Of a DNA stretch of 64,000 nt, positions 62,087 through 64,000 are shown in pieces. Source of the stretch: Stieleria varia. GTDB lineage: Bacteria; Planctomycetota; Planctomycetia; Pirellulales; Pirellulaceae. The position numbers and the translations under genes were made by a program. Every line of letters starts with the position of its first letter. Positions within the stretch are counted from its first letter, which is position 1. The notes beneath the pieces are model-generated. The model made no database searches, was not told where the DNA came from, and saw nothing but the letters and a program-made list of their open reading frames with translations. The stretch is taken from the NCBI RefSeq assembly GCF_038443385.1, contig NZ_CP151726.1, positions 3,410,001-3,474,000 on the forward strand, in the 5' to 3' direction.

Positions 62087-63400
62087 ATGTCTAACAGCGA
62101 ATTCGATCTCGATGTGGATCGCGGCAACACCGCGTTGAACTTCTTGCCCTGGATCCGGCAAGCGCAGCAGTCAGGGAAGGGACTCGGCGGCATGGTGATG
62201 GAGATCATGCGTCTACGTCGTGGGCAAGGAAAGTTGCAGCCCGATGAATACTTCATGTACGGAATGTACGACGACGCTCGCTTCACGGCCGAGTCGCGGA
62301 AAACGTTCCTGGGACAAGACAACTTGTTGGTACCCTCGCCATGGGCAAAGATCGCCGGTGACAAACCCACCCTGACGACTCTGTTGACCGGGATGGGATT
62401 GCCTGTTCCAGAAACGCAAGCCATCGTGCATCCGTTTCGCACATTCGCCAATGCGTTTGCCCTGCGAAATCCTGCCGACGTGGCGAACTTCCTCCGCAAG
62501 GATGCCCGTTACCCGATCTTTGGCAAGCCCTTTGACTCGGTGTGTAGCATGGGGACGGCAAAGATCGATCGTTACGATGCCGAGCACGATGCGGTGATCG
62601 TCAGCGGGGATAAAGTCGTCCCCGTGGATGCGTTTGCCAAAAAGATCAATGAACTCGGGCTGGCGTATCTGTTTCAAACACTGATGCTGCCGCATCCCGA
62701 GATCGCCAAGTTGATCGGTCCCTGCGTCAGTTCCGTGCGGATGTTTGTGATTTCCGATCGTGACGGTGCTGCATTGTTCCGCGCTGCATGGAAGATCCCC
62801 GCCAGCGTGAATCACGCGGACAATTTCTGGCGTGTCGGTAACATCCTGGCGGGTGTGGACATCGAAACCGGCAAGATCCTGCGGACAGTTGTGCGTACCG
62901 AAGATGGAACTGAACCGATTGCCGCTCACCCGATCACGGATGCGGTGTTTGACGGCATGGTGTTCCCCGAATGGGACGCGATGAAGCATCTGGTCATGCA
63001 GGCCGCGATCAACCTGCCCCACTGTCATTTCCAAGGCTGGGACGTTGCGTTGACGGATCGGGGACCGATCCTGGTGGAACTGGAGGGCGATGGTGGCAAC
63101 CCGATCATGGAGCAACTGTGTTTCGATACGGGGTTGCTGCAAGGTCGATACCTGAAGGTCGTCGAGGAGTACAACGAACGCGAAAAGCAGTCGCAGAAAC
63201 GCAATCGTTCGCGTGACGCCGCGGCTTTGCGGAAAAGTGTCGCTGCGTTGGCCGTTCCCTTTGAGACGCGTCGAACGAATGTTGACTCCAACGAGGATGC
63301 ATCGAGCGAGTTGGACGATTCAACGGTGAAGACGACCTCCGCTCCCATCGTCATCCCGACAGGGACATCCATTCCGACCGACTCGAATGTAACGGTCTGA
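62087..63400 (+). CDS. ATP-grasp protein (sugar-transfer-associated ATP-grasp type)
   Basis: This 437-residue protein starts at ATG 62087 (MSNSEFDL); GTG 62081 is also in frame. Its core resembles sugar-transfer-associated ATP-grasp enzymes. KIAGDKPTLTTLLTGMGLPV opens the ATP-grasp lobe, PIFGKPFDSVCSMGTAKI supplies the nucleotide-binding lysine strand, and GWDVALTDRGPILVELEGD gives the metal-binding Glu near the end. The C-terminal 80 residues are polar and poorly conserved in character. Members form amide or ester bonds with ATP, often in polysaccharide or natural-product pathways; the substrate here is unknown. The next gene starts 8 bp after its stop, so the two are probably one operon. 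Confidence 0.78.
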   Translation: MSNSEFDLDVDRGNTALNFLPWIRQAQQSGKGLGGMVMEIMRLRRGQGKLQPDEYFMYGMYDDARFTAESRKTFLGQDNLLVPSPWAKIAGDKPTLTTLLTGMGLPVPETQAIVHPFRTFANAFALRNPADVANFLRKDARYPIFGKPFDSVCSMGTAKIDRYDAEHDAVIVSGDKVVPVDAFAKKINELGLAYLFQTLMLPHPEIAKLIGPCVSSVRMFVISDRDGAALFRAAWKIPASVNHADNFWRVGNILAGVDIETGKILRTVVRTEDGTEPIAAHPITDAVFDGMVFPEWDAMKHLVMQAAINLPHCHFQGWDVALTDRGPILVELEGDGGNPIMEQLCFDTGLLQGRYLKVVEEYNEREKQSQKRNRSRDAAALRKSVAALAVPFETRRTNVDSNEDASSELDDSTVKTTSAPIVIPTGTSIPTDSNVTV

Positions 63401-63407
63401 TTGCCCC

Positions 63408-64000
63408 GTGATTTCCCCACACGAAATCGGACAGCCCTACGAGAGCTTGATCTCGTCGGGTTGCGATAGCCGTTTGATCCTCAATCCATCGGGTTTGAAT
63501 CCGTATGGATGTGGAGTGATCAGCCGTGACGTGATCGCGTTGGGGTCGTGCAGCGCCTCCACACCATCGGCTCGCGGAGAACAGGCAGCTCGGGCGATCC
63601 GCCAAAGCTTGATCGAAGCGAGCGACCTGCGGACCGCGACGGAACATCAATTTCAGAGTGTCCGCGAAGCCCTGCATGCATGCTGGAACTTGACTCCTGA
63701 GACCGATATCGCATTCACGCCATCTGGAACCGACGTGGAACTGCTGGCGCTTTCGTTGGCCGACGGAGTTGCATACGGATCTGCGGCGCGACCGATCGTG
63801 AACATCGTGATCGGCCCGGCGGAAGTAGGGCGAGGGACGGTGCGTTCGGCAAGTTTTCAGCACCACGACCGTGTCGATCCGTGTGGCCATGAGGTCGCTC
63901 TGGCAAGTCCAGTCGACGAGGCGATGGAGCGTCGTGTGACCGTTCAGACGATCGACATTCGACACGCCAACGGCCAGCCGATGTCCTGCGCCGAAATCGA
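63408..64000 (+). CDS. Possible PLP-dependent (fold type I) enzyme, 3' end outside window
   Basis: An open frame begins at GTG 63408 (MISPHEIGQPYESL) and runs off the window, giving 197 codons. It contains NPSGLNPYGCGVISRDVIAL, a segment SCSASTPSARG, and AFTPSGTDVELLALSLADG followed by VNIVIGPAEVGRGTV. The SGTD..LLAL pattern and the following beta-strand with a Gly-rich turn recall the cofactor-binding part of aminotransferase-like PLP enzymes, but the Schiff-base lysine would lie beyond the window. It is 8 bp after the ATP-grasp gene, so the products probably act together. The family call is tentative. Confidence 0.55.
   Translation, partial: MISPHEIGQPYESLISSGCDSRLILNPSGLNPYGCGVISRDVIALGSCSASTPSARGEQAARAIRQSLIEASDLRTATEHQFQSVREALHACWNLTPETDIAFTPSGTDVELLALSLADGVAYGSAARPIVNIVIGPAEVGRGTVRSASFQHHDRVDPCGHEVALASPVDEAMERRVTVQTIDIRHANGQPMSCAEI

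Noticed and set aside
1..64000. tRNA, rRNA or riboswitch genes
   Set aside because: No tRNA-like T-loop/anticodon pattern, rRNA segment or known riboswitch core was recognised by eye; a covariance-model search would be needed to exclude small RNAs.

Overview
The window looks like chromosome of a marine planctomycete of the Rhodopirellula/Pirellulaceae type. The main reasons are an ECF sigma factor with a C-terminal membrane-anchored extension, a dockerin protein with an LEPR-xLL-like N-terminus, FG-GAP/VCBS proteins, a locus of very large pseudopilins, many Ser/Thr-kinase and VWA/DUF58 features, and gene borders packed with long palindromic repeats. No rRNA, tRNA or CRISPR array was recognised. 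Genus-level placement is inference.

Layout. 1-6.3 kb: the end of a VCBS-repeat protein, then an ammonium-transporter/hybrid histidine kinase fusion and a REC-HD-GYP response regulator, probably an ammonium-to-c-di-GMP signalling pair. 6.4-10 kb: an AraC regulator divergent from a two-gene operon (DapA-like aldolase/lyase and old-yellow-enzyme oxidoreductase). 10.5-15 kb: a DUF4349 lipoprotein, an ECF sigma fusion, and a 176-bp tandem repeat array of about 6.5 copies. 15-24 kb: housekeeping and metabolic genes (mtaB, clpS, M20 dipeptidase, serS, YeiH-type transporter with a small membrane partner, thioredoxin-like protein, a small anchored protein).

24-46.6 kb: a minus-strand type II secretion/type IV pilus-like assembly locus. 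In transcription order it has a GspE/PilB ATPase, PilT, a second GspE/PilB, GspF/PilC, four prepilin-type proteins, a 2342-residue GspK/PilX-like protein and a 779-residue PilW-like prepilin. The substrates are far larger than usual, and neither secretin nor prepilin peptidase is in the window. A Ser/Thr kinase is divergent from the locus. 49-51.9 kb: an overlapping DUF58/BatA-like VWA pair. 51.9-58.9 kb: a 2342-residue dockerin surface protein. 62-64 kb: an ATP-grasp enzyme followed by a gene cut by the window end that may encode a PLP-fold enzyme.

The most unusual structure is in the gene-poor 58.9-62 kb stretch and related repeats. A 226-bp element with terminal inverted repeats and a 9-bp target duplication splits a Hint-domain gene, whose reading frame is restored if the element is removed. 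Next to it is an exactly duplicated remnant of a REP-associated (Y1/IS200-type) transposase that kept its start and probable end but lost the catalytic middle. A separate inverted-repeat element occurs at 48.5 kb and in degraded form at 59.1 kb. Several palindrome families recur at operon borders throughout.
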